From positions 1-53,408 of the forward strand of contig JAHFCE010000022.1 in NCBI GenBank assembly GCA_023249675.1: 53,408 nt of DNA, written 5' to 3'. Shown here one piece after another: positions 7,936 through 16,737 of this stretch. Numbering within the stretch: position 1 is the first letter of the stretch; the number at the start of each line of letters is the position of its first letter. Both the position numbers and the translations under genes were made by a program. A model generated the notes under the pieces. The model was given only the letters and a program-made list of their open reading frames with translations, searched no databases and had not been told where the DNA came from. Origin of the DNA: Elusimicrobiota bacterium. Its GTDB lineage: Bacteria; Elusimicrobiota; Elusimicrobia; UBA1565; UBA9628.

Positions 7936-9057
7936 CTAGATGCGCGCGCCGATGGTCTTGGTCTCGAACAGAATGAGCGTGCGGCGCAACTCCCCTTCTT
8001 CTTCGAGGTGGACGGCCTTCACGTGGCAGGGCTCGGACTTGAACATCGTGTCCGCCTCGACGACCTGGTTAGGCCGGTCGAGCGCCACCCCGACGAGCCT
8101 CAGGACGTCCTGCTGCTGGCTGTCGATGACGTCGAGCAGATGGAGCTTGCCGTCGGTCGTCACCGTGCCGGTGACCGGAAAGTTGGTGTAGAGCACGCTG
8201 TTGTCCTCATCGACGACGATCGCGCGGTGGTTCTTGGAGACGACGGCCTTGAGGATCGACTCCCACCACCTTGCCTCGGCGAGGCCCCGCTTCTTTTCTC
8301 GGACCATCGAGTTGGCGATCTCGGCCTTCACCTTGGACAGGAAGATGTTGATCGCCCCAGCGAGCTCTCCGATCTCATCGTTGCGGGCCGGAAACTTCAG
8401 CTCGAGGTTCTTAAATGAGATCGACTCGATCGCGTCGCGCAGATTCAAGATGGGGTTGAGGACAAAGTGGTGCAGGAAGAAGTACAGCGGTATGCCGAGC
8501 AGCAGCAGCACGCCGACAGCACCCACGGCATACTTGTGCATGGCCTTGTTGATGACCTTGACGACACCCTCGCGGCTGATCTGCATGTTGAGGATGCCCA
8601 AGACTTCCCCTCGCAAAGCGAGGGGGATTGCGATGTCGTACAGCGGCATGTTGGGCACCGCGCGCACGATCGGGGTCTTCGCAAGCCAGGCCTGCTCGAT
8701 GGCATCCGTCGGCAGGCTTACCTGCTTGACGAAATCGTCGAAGGTCTTGGTCATCATCGACGGGTCCTTGAACCAGCGGACCTCGCCGTACTTATTCAGG
8801 TACAGCAGAGCGGCGATCCGGTCATCCTTCGAGAAGCGGCTGACCGTGTCGAACTCGGGCATCGAGATCACGCCCTGATTGCGCGACAGCCCCTCGATGA
8901 GGGTCGGCGCGTACAGGCGGACCATATCGATGGATTCCTGCTTGAGCTTCTCGTCGAACGTCCACTTAAAGAGGTTGTAGTAGAAGATCCCGCCCAGGCA
9001 CATGACGTAGATGCCGATGCCCGTGAACCACAGGAACCATTTGGCGGAGAGCTTCAT
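7936..9057 (-). CDS. HAMP sensor protein without kinase
   Basis: This is a 373-residue inner-membrane protein. TM1 is at about 8-28, followed by a periplasmic region of about 145 residues that looks Cache/PAS-like (IAALLYLNKYGEVRWF, then YDIAIPLALRGEVLGILNM). TM2 is at about 176-198. A HAMP domain follows (NPILNLRDAIESI, NDEIGELAGAI), then a C-terminal PAS-like domain (about 265-370, with AIVVDEDNSVLYTN). No kinase, cyclase or methyl-accepting domain is present. It is the last gene of the Tad operon, starting immediately after the stop of the TPR gene. A role in sensing for pilus control is plausible but inferred. Confidence 0.8.
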   Translation of the reverse strand: MKLSAKWFLWFTGIGIYVMCLGGIFYYNLFKWTFDEKLKQESIDMVRLYAPTLIEGLSRNQGVISMPEFDTVSRFSKDDRIAALLYLNKYGEVRWFKDPSMMTKTFDDFVKQVSLPTDAIEQAWLAKTPIVRAVPNMPLYDIAIPLALRGEVLGILNMQISREGVVKVINKAMHKYAVGAVGVLLLLGIPLYFFLHHFVLNPILNLRDAIESISFKNLELKFPARNDEIGELAGAINIFLSKVKAEIANSMVREKKRGLAEARWWESILKAVVSKNHRAIVVDEDNSVLYTNFPVTGTVTTDGKLHLLDVIDSQQQDVLRLVGVALDRPNQVVEADTMFKSEPCHVKAVHLEEEGELRRTLILFETKTIGARI

Positions 9058-10404
9058 CTATTGCCCCGCGCCGTACAGCTTCTCGATTCTCTCGAGTCCG
9101 GCGATCGCGTCGGAGTTGCCCGGGTCAAGCTGCTTGGCGTGCAGCCACTTGTCGCGAGCCTTCTCGTAGTCGCCCTTCTGGTAGTAGATGACGCCCTCGA
9201 GGTAAGCCTGCTGGGAGGCCTGCTTGTTGCTCTCCGCATTCTGCGCCGGCGGCGGCGCCGTCTGGCCCGCCGGAGGTTGAGTTTGCCCCGCCGCAGCCGC
9301 CCGGGCCTTCTCTTCCTCTTCTTTTTTCTTGGCCTCGGCCGCGGCCGCGGCCTCGTCCGCCTTCTGTTTCTTAAGATCTTCCTCACGCGCCCTGGCGGCC
9401 TCGACCGAGCGCTTCTTGGCGGCCTCCTCGCGGCGCATCTGCTCCTTGGCGCGGGCGACAAGCTGGTCGGCGGCCTTCGGATCGTAGCCGTACTCGACGG
9501 CGTGCCTCCACTCCGTGATCGCTTTGTCGTACTGGCGCGACTCGTAGTCGCGGCGGCCCTCGGCGACGTGCTGGTTGGCGACCTCAGCGCGGATCTCGGC
9601 CTGCAGCTTCTGCGCCTTCACGTTGCCGGGGCCCGACTCGAGCACCGCATCAAGCATCTTCAGCGACTCCAGAACCAGGCCCTGGCTGTACAGGTTCAGC
9701 GCGGCCTGAAGCTTCTCGTTGGCGTCCTGCTCGCGCGACTCGGCCTCGACTTTCGCCAGCTCCGCTGTCAGGCGCGGATAGCGGGGATTGAGCACGAGCG
9801 CTGCGTACCACTGGTCAAGCGTCTCGCGCAGCCGATGCTGGCGATAGGCCTGCCGCCCTTTCCGGTAGTGCTCCTCGGCCAGCTCAACACGGGCCTTGCG
9901 GAGCCAATAATGAGACTTGAGATTGGTCGGGGCCAGCTTCGAGCACTCCTCCCAGCGCTGGGCCGCCTCCACGAGACGGCCCTGGCGATACAGGGCCATG
10001 CCCTCCTCGAAACGCTCCTCGATGAGACGCCGCTCCGAGGCGCGGGGCTTCGTCGAGCCCTTCAGGTCGATCGTCGCGCGGTTGAGGATCGAGGCGTCCG
10101 CGTAGCCGGGATCGATGGAGAGAATCTTGCGCGTCAGGTCATTGGCCGCCTCGTACTGGCCGTGCTTGTAGAGATCGAAGGCGTTCTCGTAGACGTTCTT
10201 CAACGTCTTCCTCGTGAGCCGCGACTTCTCGAGCTCGATCGTGTAGATATACTTCTTCTTGTCATCATCGGATGAAATCGTGCCGAGGTTGAGCTTCGAC
10301 ATGTCGAGGAACAAGCCCTCGGTTTCGTGGACTTTGGCTTCGGCGGCGCGCACGGGCCCCGCGGCGAACACGAGCCAGGCGGCAAGGAGTTCTGGACGGA
10401 TCAA
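9058..10404 (-). CDS. TPR-repeat exported protein of Tad operon
   Basis: This is a 448-residue protein with a short N-terminal hydrophobic export signal (about 1-20, ending VRAAEA). Several tetratricopeptide repeats follow: ENAFDLYKHGQYEAA, EGMALYRQGRLVEAAQRW, GRQAYRQHRLRETLDQW, EGRRDYESRQYDKAITEW and a final EGVIYYQKGDYEKARDKW near 410-430. A lysine/glutamate/alanine-rich helical stretch (about 325-370) and a proline/glutamine-rich linker separate the last repeat. It sits where TadD, a TPR pilotin-like protein, would be expected. The start is TTG at 10404, overlapping the TadC stop as TTGA. It may help assemble the secretin or the pilus base (inference from position). Confidence 0.82.
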   Translation of the reverse strand: MIRPELLAAWLVFAAGPVRAAEAKVHETEGLFLDMSKLNLGTISSDDDKKKYIYTIELEKSRLTRKTLKNVYENAFDLYKHGQYEAANDLTRKILSIDPGYADASILNRATIDLKGSTKPRASERRLIEERFEEGMALYRQGRLVEAAQRWEECSKLAPTNLKSHYWLRKARVELAEEHYRKGRQAYRQHRLRETLDQWYAALVLNPRYPRLTAELAKVEAESREQDANEKLQAALNLYSQGLVLESLKMLDAVLESGPGNVKAQKLQAEIRAEVANQHVAEGRRDYESRQYDKAITEWRHAVEYGYDPKAADQLVARAKEQMRREEAAKKRSVEAARAREEDLKKQKADEAAAAAEAKKKEEEEKARAAAAGQTQPPAGQTAPPPAQNAESNKQASQQAYLEGVIYYQKGDYEKARDKWLHAKQLDPGNSDAIAGLERIEKLYGAGQ

Positions 10405-11309
10405 AAGCCCAGGCCTCCCTGGACGAGACTCTTCATCATGGGTGCGAGCATCATGATGAACACCGTCGGGAAGATGAAAATGAACAGGGGTATGAGCATT
10501 TTTGTGGCCGCCTGAGCCGCCAGCTTCTCCGCCTTGTTGAGCCGGCGAAAGCGCATGTCCGCGGCATAGTTGCGCAGCAGCTCCACGAGGCTCGTGCCGA
10601 GCTCATCGGACTGGATGATGAGGCCGACGAAGGAGCGGATTTCGGGAACGCTGGTGCGCATGGCAAGGCGTTTGAGGGCATCGCGGCGCGTGTAGCCGAG
10701 CGAGACCTCGTTGACCATCTTCTGCAGCTCGTTCTCAAGCTCGGTGCGTTGGGCCTGCTTGACGTTCTTGAGGATGCGCTCGATGGCCGCCATATAGTCA
10801 AGACCGGCCTCGATGGTCAACGCCATCAGGTCGACCATGGTCGGAAAGTTGCGCATGATGTCGGCCTGGCGGGCCCGGATCTTGCCCTGGAACAACGAGT
10901 CCGGAATAAAGAAGCCGATCGCGCCGAGCGCGGCCAAGAGCGGCTCCTCGGTCGTGACGTAGATGACCACGACAAGGCCCGCGGCAAGAATCTCTTTGAG
11001 GTGCAGCATCTCAAGGGGCGTGGGCTTCATCGGGCGGCCCATCATCATGTGCAGCTCCTCGAGCTTGACGTCGAGGTGGAAGGTCTTGAGCAGGAACAGG
11101 TCGAGCTTGTCGATCAGGCTGCCGTGCGGGTTCAGGCTCGAGAACGCAGAACTCGTGCCGACCTCTTTTTTGGCCAGCCGCGACAGGTCGCTCTCATCGG
11201 CGTCGGCGGGCGGCGCGAACAGGCGGCCGGCCGCCGTGTACGCGGCGACGGAGCCCAGCACTCCGACCGCGAGCAGAAGATAGTGCATCGGGGGATCGAT
11301 GGGAGCCAT
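10401..11309 (-). CDS. tadC: Tad pilus platform protein TadC
   Basis: This is a 302-residue inner-membrane protein of the type II secretion F (T2SSF) family. An N-terminal TM (about 9-27) is followed by a cytoplasmic region, two TMs around 108-140, a T2SSF helical bundle (MRNFPTMVDLMALTIEAGLD, then RSFVGLIIQSDELGTSL) and a C-terminal TM (about 270-290). TadC partners with TadB to form the platform above the TadA ATPase. Its length is typical. It starts one base after the tadB stop and its own stop overlaps the TTG of the TPR gene. Confidence 0.93.
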   Translation of the reverse strand: MAPIDPPMHYLLLAVGVLGSVAAYTAAGRLFAPPADADESDLSRLAKKEVGTSSAFSSLNPHGSLIDKLDLFLLKTFHLDVKLEELHMMMGRPMKPTPLEMLHLKEILAAGLVVVIYVTTEEPLLAALGAIGFFIPDSLFQGKIRARQADIMRNFPTMVDLMALTIEAGLDYMAAIERILKNVKQAQRTELENELQKMVNEVSLGYTRRDALKRLAMRTSVPEIRSFVGLIIQSDELGTSLVELLRNYAADMRFRRLNKAEKLAAQAATKMLIPLFIFIFPTVFIMMLAPMMKSLVQGGLGF

Positions 11310-11310
11310 A

Positions 11311-12852
11311 TCAGACGCTGATGTCTCCGAGCTTGTTGACGATCTTCATGCCGATGCCGATCCAGATGGTGCAGAAGAGGAGCGTGGCGACGCCGATGCC
11401 GCTGAAGTAGTACTCCTTCATCGGACCGGGCTGGAAGACGAACATGATGACGAGCATGATCCAGGGCATGACGCCGACGACGATCGCCTGGATGCGCTGC
11501 TGGGCCGTCATCGCTGCGGTCTTTTCGGCCAGCTTCGACTCCTCGCGGATGTTGTCGACGATGCGGTCAAAAATCTTGGTCAGGTTGCCGCCGACGGAGC
11601 GCTGGATGACGACGGCCTTGATCATGTAGGAGAGCAGGCGGCTCTGCACGCGCTCCTCCACGCCCTCGAGCGCCAGCTCAAGGGCGGTGCCGAGCTGATA
11701 ATTCTTGATGCAGAGGCCGAACTCCTCGGAGATCGGCGGCAGGCAGTCGCGCTGAACCATCTCGAGGCAGCCGATCAAGTCGACGCCCGACTTGAGGCCG
11801 TTCGACATCAGGATCATCGCGTCCATGAGCTGCGCCTCGCACTTCATGCCGCGGCGAAAGCGGATGTTGCGCAGAAGCCAGCTCGGCAAGGTCAGGCCGG
11901 CGTAGACGCCGAAGCCCGCGCAAATGATGAATCCGAAGGGATCGAACGTGAGCAGGCCCAGGAGCAGGCCGAGCGCAATGGGTCCGCCGACGAGGTAGTG
12001 GATTTTGATGACGATGAACTGGCGCTCGTATTCATGGGCCCACTCCTTGGCCTTCGCCTTGTAGCGCTCCCAGCCGTCCCCGATTTTTTTCTCATTGAGC
12101 GAGCCGATGGTCCAGGCGCAGATGATGATGAGGCCCACGCCGATCATCTTGAACGCGACCGACGCCGCCTGCGAGCCCTTGTCGTCGCCCTGCTGAAACT
12201 TGAACCCGCGCGGCGTCGACTGCAGCGCCTCAAACGCCCCGTTCATCAAAGCGCCCATCGCCATGACGGCGTCCTTGTAGCGCTGCGTGTCGCCATTCAC
12301 GAGGCCGTCCATGACGCTGTCGTACTGCTTGTTGATGAGCTCGAAGTGCGCGATCACCGCGCGTCCGCGCCCGCCGAGCGAATCGCCGAGCTTCGCGCGC
12401 ACGAGGCGGTCGAGCGACATTTGGAAGCGGATGCGCTTGTCCTCGTAATCCTTGATCAGGCTGCCGGGCGGCATCAATTGGCCGCCGTCGGAGGGCGGCA
12501 GGCTCTTGCGGACCAGCTCGAAGAACTCGTAGAGAACGGAGGCCGGCGCCTGCCAGAGCTGCGCCTCATTCAGAATTCCCTCATCAGGATCCTGCCAAAC
12601 CGGGCGCTTGAGCATCGCCTCGAGGGTCTGGTCCACCCATTTCGGAACCTTGAGGCTCGCGTCGCGGTCCCGCTTGAAATAGTGATAGAAGACCTGAGTG
12701 CGCGTGATCGCACCCTCGACCTTCGCCTGGCCGGGCGCCGCCGACTTGCCGGAGCCGACGAGAAATACGATCTCCTCACGGCTGAAAATCTGGGCCCTGG
12801 ACGGGACCGCGGCAAGCAAAAGAAGAAGCAGCGGGAGCAGGCGTTGAGGCAT
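11311..12852 (-). CDS. tadB: Tad platform protein TadB with long exported N-terminus
   Basis: This is a 513-residue protein. The C-terminal half is a normal TadB: TM (about 233-252), paired TMs (about 285-325), T2SSF bundle (GMKCEAQLMDAMILMSNGLKSG) and C-terminal TMs. It differs from usual TadB proteins of about 300 residues by an N-terminal signal peptide (1-20, ending PSRA) and a soluble region of about 210 residues (21-232), presumably periplasmic. That region has no recognised domain. The start at 12852 is chosen because a classic signal peptide begins there and the ATG follows the upstream TAG by one base; codons further upstream lie inside the upstream gene. Confidence 0.9.
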   Translation of the reverse strand: MPQRLLPLLLLLLAAVPSRAQIFSREEIVFLVGSGKSAAPGQAKVEGAITRTQVFYHYFKRDRDASLKVPKWVDQTLEAMLKRPVWQDPDEGILNEAQLWQAPASVLYEFFELVRKSLPPSDGGQLMPPGSLIKDYEDKRIRFQMSLDRLVRAKLGDSLGGRGRAVIAHFELINKQYDSVMDGLVNGDTQRYKDAVMAMGALMNGAFEALQSTPRGFKFQQGDDKGSQAASVAFKMIGVGLIIICAWTIGSLNEKKIGDGWERYKAKAKEWAHEYERQFIVIKIHYLVGGPIALGLLLGLLTFDPFGFIICAGFGVYAGLTLPSWLLRNIRFRRGMKCEAQLMDAMILMSNGLKSGVDLIGCLEMVQRDCLPPISEEFGLCIKNYQLGTALELALEGVEERVQSRLLSYMIKAVVIQRSVGGNLTKIFDRIVDNIREESKLAEKTAAMTAQQRIQAIVVGVMPWIMLVIMFVFQPGPMKEYYFSGIGVATLLFCTIWIGIGMKIVNKLGDISV

Positions 12853-12853
12853 T

Positions 12854-15187
12854 CTAATGCCCCCCTTGGACATGCGTCGCGACGGCCTCGGCGTCGTCCG
12901 GCACCGAGATGCCCGCCTTGAGCAATTCATCGATGGCGTTGGGCAAACCCTTCTTCTTCTTGGTGCGCTCGCTCCAGAACGCTTCCGGCGAGACCGGCAG
13001 GCCCTTGAGCTTGATCTCATCGTAGCAGTGCGGGACATAGTCCATGGCCGTGAAGTAGCCGAAGCTCACGCCCTTTTCGTCCATGCCGGTTTGGATGAAG
13101 CGGTAGATGTCCTTGGTCAGGACTCTCTGGCCGTCGCGTCCCGTGCACTCCGAGATGTAGGTCACGCGGCGCTTGCCGTCGGCGAAGCGCGTAATCTGGA
13201 TGAAAAGGTGCACCGCGCTTGAGATCATATCGATGAGCACGTTCATGGGAAGTTCGACGCCCGACATCAGGCACATCGCGGAAAGACGGCTGATCGATTC
13301 GGTCGGAGTATTCGCATGCAAGGTCGCCAGGGAGCCTTCATGGCCGGTGTTCATGGCCTGGAGCATGTCGAGCGACTCTCCGCCGCGGCACTCGCCGACG
13401 ACGATGCGGTCGGGACGCATGCGCAGGCAGTTCTTGATCAGGTCGCGGATCGTGATCTCGCCCTTGCCCTCGATGTTCGGCGGGCGCGACTCGAGACGGA
13501 TCCAGTGCTCGGCCAACAGGCGCAGTTCGGCCGTATCCTCCACGGTAATGATGCGCTCGCCTTCGGGAATAAAGTTCGAGAGCATGTTCAGGAAAGTTGT
13601 TTTCCCGGTGCCGGTGCCGCCGGCGATCAGCATGTTCTTCTTGACGATGACCGCAGCGCGCAGGAACTCGATGAAGGTCTCGGTGCAGGCGCCAAAACCA
13701 ATCAACTGCTTGGAGGTGAAGGGCTTCGCCGAGAAGCGGCGGATCGTGAGCGTGGGCCCGGAGACGGCCAGGGGCGCTATGATCGCGTTCACGCGCGAGC
13801 CGTCCTTCAAGCGGGCGTCGACGAGCGGGACGGACTCGTCGATGCGGCGGCCGACGGGCGCGACGATGCGCTTGATGACCTGCACGACCTGCTCATCGTT
13901 GCGAAATCGCAGCGGCAGCAGCACGAGCTGGCCTTTCTGCTCGATGTAAATCTTGTCGAACGCGTTGACCATGATCTCGTTGATGCTGGGGTCGCGCAGC
14001 AGGGACTGCAGCGGGCCGAGACCGAGAATCTCATCGACGAGCTCGCCGGTGAACTGCTCACGCTGGGCGCGCGAGAGCGCTAGGCTTTGCTCGCGCTGAA
14101 GCAGATTCTCGATGATCTGGGAAACCTTCGCGCGGTTCTCCTCATTCTGGTTGGGATCATCGGAGATGCGGATGCGCTCGGTCTCCATCGCGCCGACGAC
14201 GAGCTTGTGCATCTTGCCCTTGAGTTCGTCCCAGAACTCGGGCACCGGGCCGACGGACTTCGTGGGGTCCTTCGGCGCGGTTTTGGGCGCCTCGGACGCC
14301 GATGAAGCGGCCGACGGCTTCCACAGGATGTCGGCCGATGCGGAAAACTCGTCGGCGTCCATGGACGACTCCCAGTGCTTGACGGAGGGTTTGATCTCCA
14401 TCAGGCGGCCGAGCAGGACGCGCAGGGATTTGACCCAATCACTCTGGAGCTGCTCAACGACGAGAATCTTCCGGGTGTTCGCGTACTCGGGGATCAAGTC
14501 CTCCCACGGGCAGTAGGCGAGCACGCGCTTTTGGATCGCGTTGAAGAAGCGGTCGACCTCCTTGGGCGCCAACGCCCCGGGGAGGTTGGCTTGGTTGACG
14601 ACGATCTCGAACTTGTCGAGCGCGAAATGCAGGGCCTTGACCTCGTTGAACAGCGCGTAGGTCGCCTCGAAGTGCGAGCGCTGAGGAAGGCAGACCCAGT
14701 AGATCAGATCGGCCAAATCAAATGAGAAAATCTGCATCGGAAAGAATGGGTCGACGTCGAGAAACAGATCATACGATTCGGCCAGAGAGCCGAGAACCTT
14801 GACGACCATGTTCGGCGACAATTTCTGGAATTCGGCGCGATTGGCGGCGAGCGGCAGGAGCCCCACGCCCCACTGCGAAATTGGAATGCGGCCCTTGAGC
14901 AGGCGGCCGAGGCCGCCCGTCGGGTTCTCACCGACAAGCGAGGCCATGCTGGCCAAAGTCGGAGGACTCACGCCGAGCATATAGCTCAAGTCGTTGCGGC
15001 ACATGGGATCCATGTGCACGATGACAACCTTGCGGTTCTGGCTTCCGGCCCAAGCGAGGGCCAAATTGAGGCAGGTCGTGGTTTTGCCGACCCCTTCCTT
15101 GGGGCCGGTGAAAACGACGACGCGCCCCGGCTCCTTGGGAGAGGCCGAGGCAACGCTCGCCGTCTCGGGGCGAGGGGGGTCAGCCAT
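12854..15187 (-). CDS. TadZ-TadA fusion: ParA-like plus CpaF-type ATPase
   Basis: This is a 777-residue cytoplasmic protein combining two Tad ATPases. Residues about 20-270 are a ParA/MinD-like domain as in TadZ/CpaE, with Walker A GPKEGVGKTT at 28-37 and HMDP near 58-61. A linker rich in serine, proline and alanine (about 290-315) follows. Residues about 320-740 are a TadA/CpaF secretion ATPase: Walker A GGTGTGKTT at 523-531, ITVEDTAEL at 547-555, Walker B region RPDRIVVGECRGGE at 591-604 and the histidine box ATLHANTPTES. In most Tad loci these are separate proteins, TadZ placing the machine and TadA powering pilus extension. There is no stop or frameshift between the halves. Confidence 0.93.
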   Translation of the reverse strand: MADPPRPETASVASASPKEPGRVVVFTGPKEGVGKTTTCLNLALAWAGSQNRKVVIVHMDPMCRNDLSYMLGVSPPTLASMASLVGENPTGGLGRLLKGRIPISQWGVGLLPLAANRAEFQKLSPNMVVKVLGSLAESYDLFLDVDPFFPMQIFSFDLADLIYWVCLPQRSHFEATYALFNEVKALHFALDKFEIVVNQANLPGALAPKEVDRFFNAIQKRVLAYCPWEDLIPEYANTRKILVVEQLQSDWVKSLRVLLGRLMEIKPSVKHWESSMDADEFSASADILWKPSAASSASEAPKTAPKDPTKSVGPVPEFWDELKGKMHKLVVGAMETERIRISDDPNQNEENRAKVSQIIENLLQREQSLALSRAQREQFTGELVDEILGLGPLQSLLRDPSINEIMVNAFDKIYIEQKGQLVLLPLRFRNDEQVVQVIKRIVAPVGRRIDESVPLVDARLKDGSRVNAIIAPLAVSGPTLTIRRFSAKPFTSKQLIGFGACTETFIEFLRAAVIVKKNMLIAGGTGTGKTTFLNMLSNFIPEGERIITVEDTAELRLLAEHWIRLESRPPNIEGKGEITIRDLIKNCLRMRPDRIVVGECRGGESLDMLQAMNTGHEGSLATLHANTPTESISRLSAMCLMSGVELPMNVLIDMISSAVHLFIQITRFADGKRRVTYISECTGRDGQRVLTKDIYRFIQTGMDEKGVSFGYFTAMDYVPHCYDEIKLKGLPVSPEAFWSERTKKKKGLPNAIDELLKAGISVPDDAEAVATHVQGGH

Positions 15188-15196
15188 GGTCGTTCC

Positions 15197-15940
15197 TCAT
15201 TTGACGATCTCCATAGTGATGAAGAGGAAGAGCGACTTCTGCTCCTCGACGATGCTGGTCTGCGTGAAGAGCAGGCCGAGAATCGGGATGCTGCCAAGAA
15301 ACGGAACCTTGGTCTTGGAGATGTTCTTGGCGCTGGACTTCAGTCCGCCGATGACGAGGGTCTCGCCGCTCTTGATTTCGACGGCCGTTTGGATTTGGCG
15401 CGTCACGATGGAGGGCACGGTGGTGTTGCCGACCGAAACCGTCTTCGAGTAGTCGACGTTGGAGACCTCAAGCTGCAGCTCGGCGCGAATCGTGTCCTTC
15501 TTGTTCGGGTTGACGACGGGCACGATGTTGAGGATCACGCCGAACTTCTTGAAATCCGCGGTCACCGTTCCATTGCCGTTGGCCGAAGGGTAGGGAATCT
15601 CGCCGCCGACCACGAAATTGGCCTGCGACTGGGCTTGAACCACCACTTTGGGGTTTGACAGAAGCTGGGCCTTGCCTTCGGTTTCGAGCATTTTGAGCTG
15701 GGTCTGGAGCTGTGTTTGACGAGCGAAATCGCCGACCCGGTAGATGCCCGGCATCGTCTTCTCGGCGAAGCCGATCCCGGCTGCGAACGGAGTCCACGCA
15801 AAACCGATGTCGCGCTGTACGGACCCGGAAATCTCGACGATATCCGCGGAAACGGCGATCAGCGAGTCCTCCGGCTGGGCCGAAGCCCGGGCCGCAAGCG
15901 CGCAGACGAGTGCTGTCGCCGTCCACAGTTGTCGATTCAT
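15197..15940 (-). CDS. Minimal Tad secretin (RcpA/CpaC-like)
   Basis: This is a 247-residue exported protein with a signal peptide (about 1-21). Nearly all of the mature part is the secretin C-domain: LLSNPKVVVQAQSQANFVVGGEIPYP, GVILNIVPVV, and the signature VPFLGSIPILGLLF followed by LFLFITMEIV at the C-terminus. Usual Tad secretins carry N-terminal N-domains and exceed 400 residues; here only about 40 residues separate the signal peptide from the pore domain. It should form the outer-membrane channel for the pilus. Contact with the inner-membrane machine would need another protein, perhaps CpaB, the TadB extension or the TPR protein (inference). Confidence 0.9.
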   Translation of the reverse strand: MNRQLWTATALVCALAARASAQPEDSLIAVSADIVEISGSVQRDIGFAWTPFAAGIGFAEKTMPGIYRVGDFARQTQLQTQLKMLETEGKAQLLSNPKVVVQAQSQANFVVGGEIPYPSANGNGTVTADFKKFGVILNIVPVVNPNKKDTIRAELQLEVSNVDYSKTVSVGNTTVPSIVTRQIQTAVEIKSGETLVIGGLKSSAKNISKTKVPFLGSIPILGLLFTQTSIVEEQKSLFLFITMEIVK

Positions 15941-15972
15941 GATGTCAAGTTTATCTTCGGCTGCAATGCGTA

Positions 15973-16728
15973 CTAGCGGAAAAGCTTGCGGAAACTGGCC
16001 ATCTCCATGGGATGCATCTCGGCGTCGCCAAGACCGCGCATGATGACGGTCGTGTCGCCCTGCTTGATGGCCAAAGCCAGATACTGCGATTCGTTGGGGT
16101 TGAGAGCGAGGCTGACGGAGGCCTTTTCGGAGAACGCAGCCGACTTGTCTTCCTTGTCCCCTAGATTCTTGAACTGCTTCGCATTCATTCCCTGTCCGAG
16201 GTTGGTGCCGACCGCGATGACGAGCACGTTCTGCAGGATCGTCGCGGTGACCTTCTCCTTGCGGCCGTCATTCATGAGGGCGTCGAAGGTGACGAGCACG
16301 TCCACGCGGTCGCCGGGCTTGATCAGGATCTTCATTTCTTGTTCGATCGGCAGGATGGCGCCGCGGTAGCCCGGCGGGATCTTGACGCTCAGGCCGGATT
16401 CGGGCGAGAGGGAGATCAGCGAGGATTGCGTGAGCTGGTTGCCTTTCGGCACGCGATTGCGCGTCACCAGGTTGACGATGAGCTTCATGTCGCCCTGCGT
16501 CTTGATCTCAAAGGAGTCCTGCTGCATGAATTTGCGCGGGACCTCGAGGACCTCGACCATGTCCTCCTTGAGGACCGTGCGCTCCGGAATGTCGACGCGA
16601 GCGGCGAGAACCTTGGCGGTCTCGTAAGCGCCGCGCAGTGCACTCTCCTTGCTGCTGAGCACCATTAAATAGAACACGGCGGCGCCCATCGCCAGGAGCA
16701 TCGGGACCAGCACGCCTTTCTTTTCCAT
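15973..16728 (-). CDS. cpaB: Flp pilus assembly protein CpaB/RcpC
   Basis: This is a 251-residue protein with one N-terminal TM (about 6-24) and a periplasmic SAF-type domain (VLAARVDIPERTVLKEDMVEV at about 40-60, then SPESGLSVKIPPGYRGAILPI). This is the standard CpaB architecture; the protein is thought to stabilise the secretin and bind peptidoglycan. The ATG follows AGGAA, part of which is the tadE stop codon (TAGGAAACAACCATG). It sits between tadE and the secretin gene. Confidence 0.92.
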   Translation of the reverse strand: MEKKGVLVPMLLAMGAAVFYLMVLSSKESALRGAYETAKVLAARVDIPERTVLKEDMVEVLEVPRKFMQQDSFEIKTQGDMKLIVNLVTRNRVPKGNQLTQSSLISLSPESGLSVKIPPGYRGAILPIEQEMKILIKPGDRVDVLVTFDALMNDGRKEKVTATILQNVLVIAVGTNLGQGMNAKQFKNLGDKEDKSAAFSEKASVSLALNPNESQYLALAIKQGDTTVIMRGLGDAEMHPMEMASFRKLFR

Positions 16729-16737
16729 GGTTGTTTC

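Noticed and set aside
9315-9375. Short sequence repeats of the CTT/CTC type as a phase-variation tract
   Set aside because: It simply encodes a Lys/Glu/Ala-rich helix of the TPR protein; repeats are not perfect.
8467-10275. 602-codon open frame on the plus strand
   Set aside because: Antisense to the TPR and sensor genes; leucine/valine/arginine-rich shadow without motifs.
11299-12921. 540-codon open frame on the plus strand
   Set aside because: Antisense to tadB; composition is that of a complementary-strand shadow.
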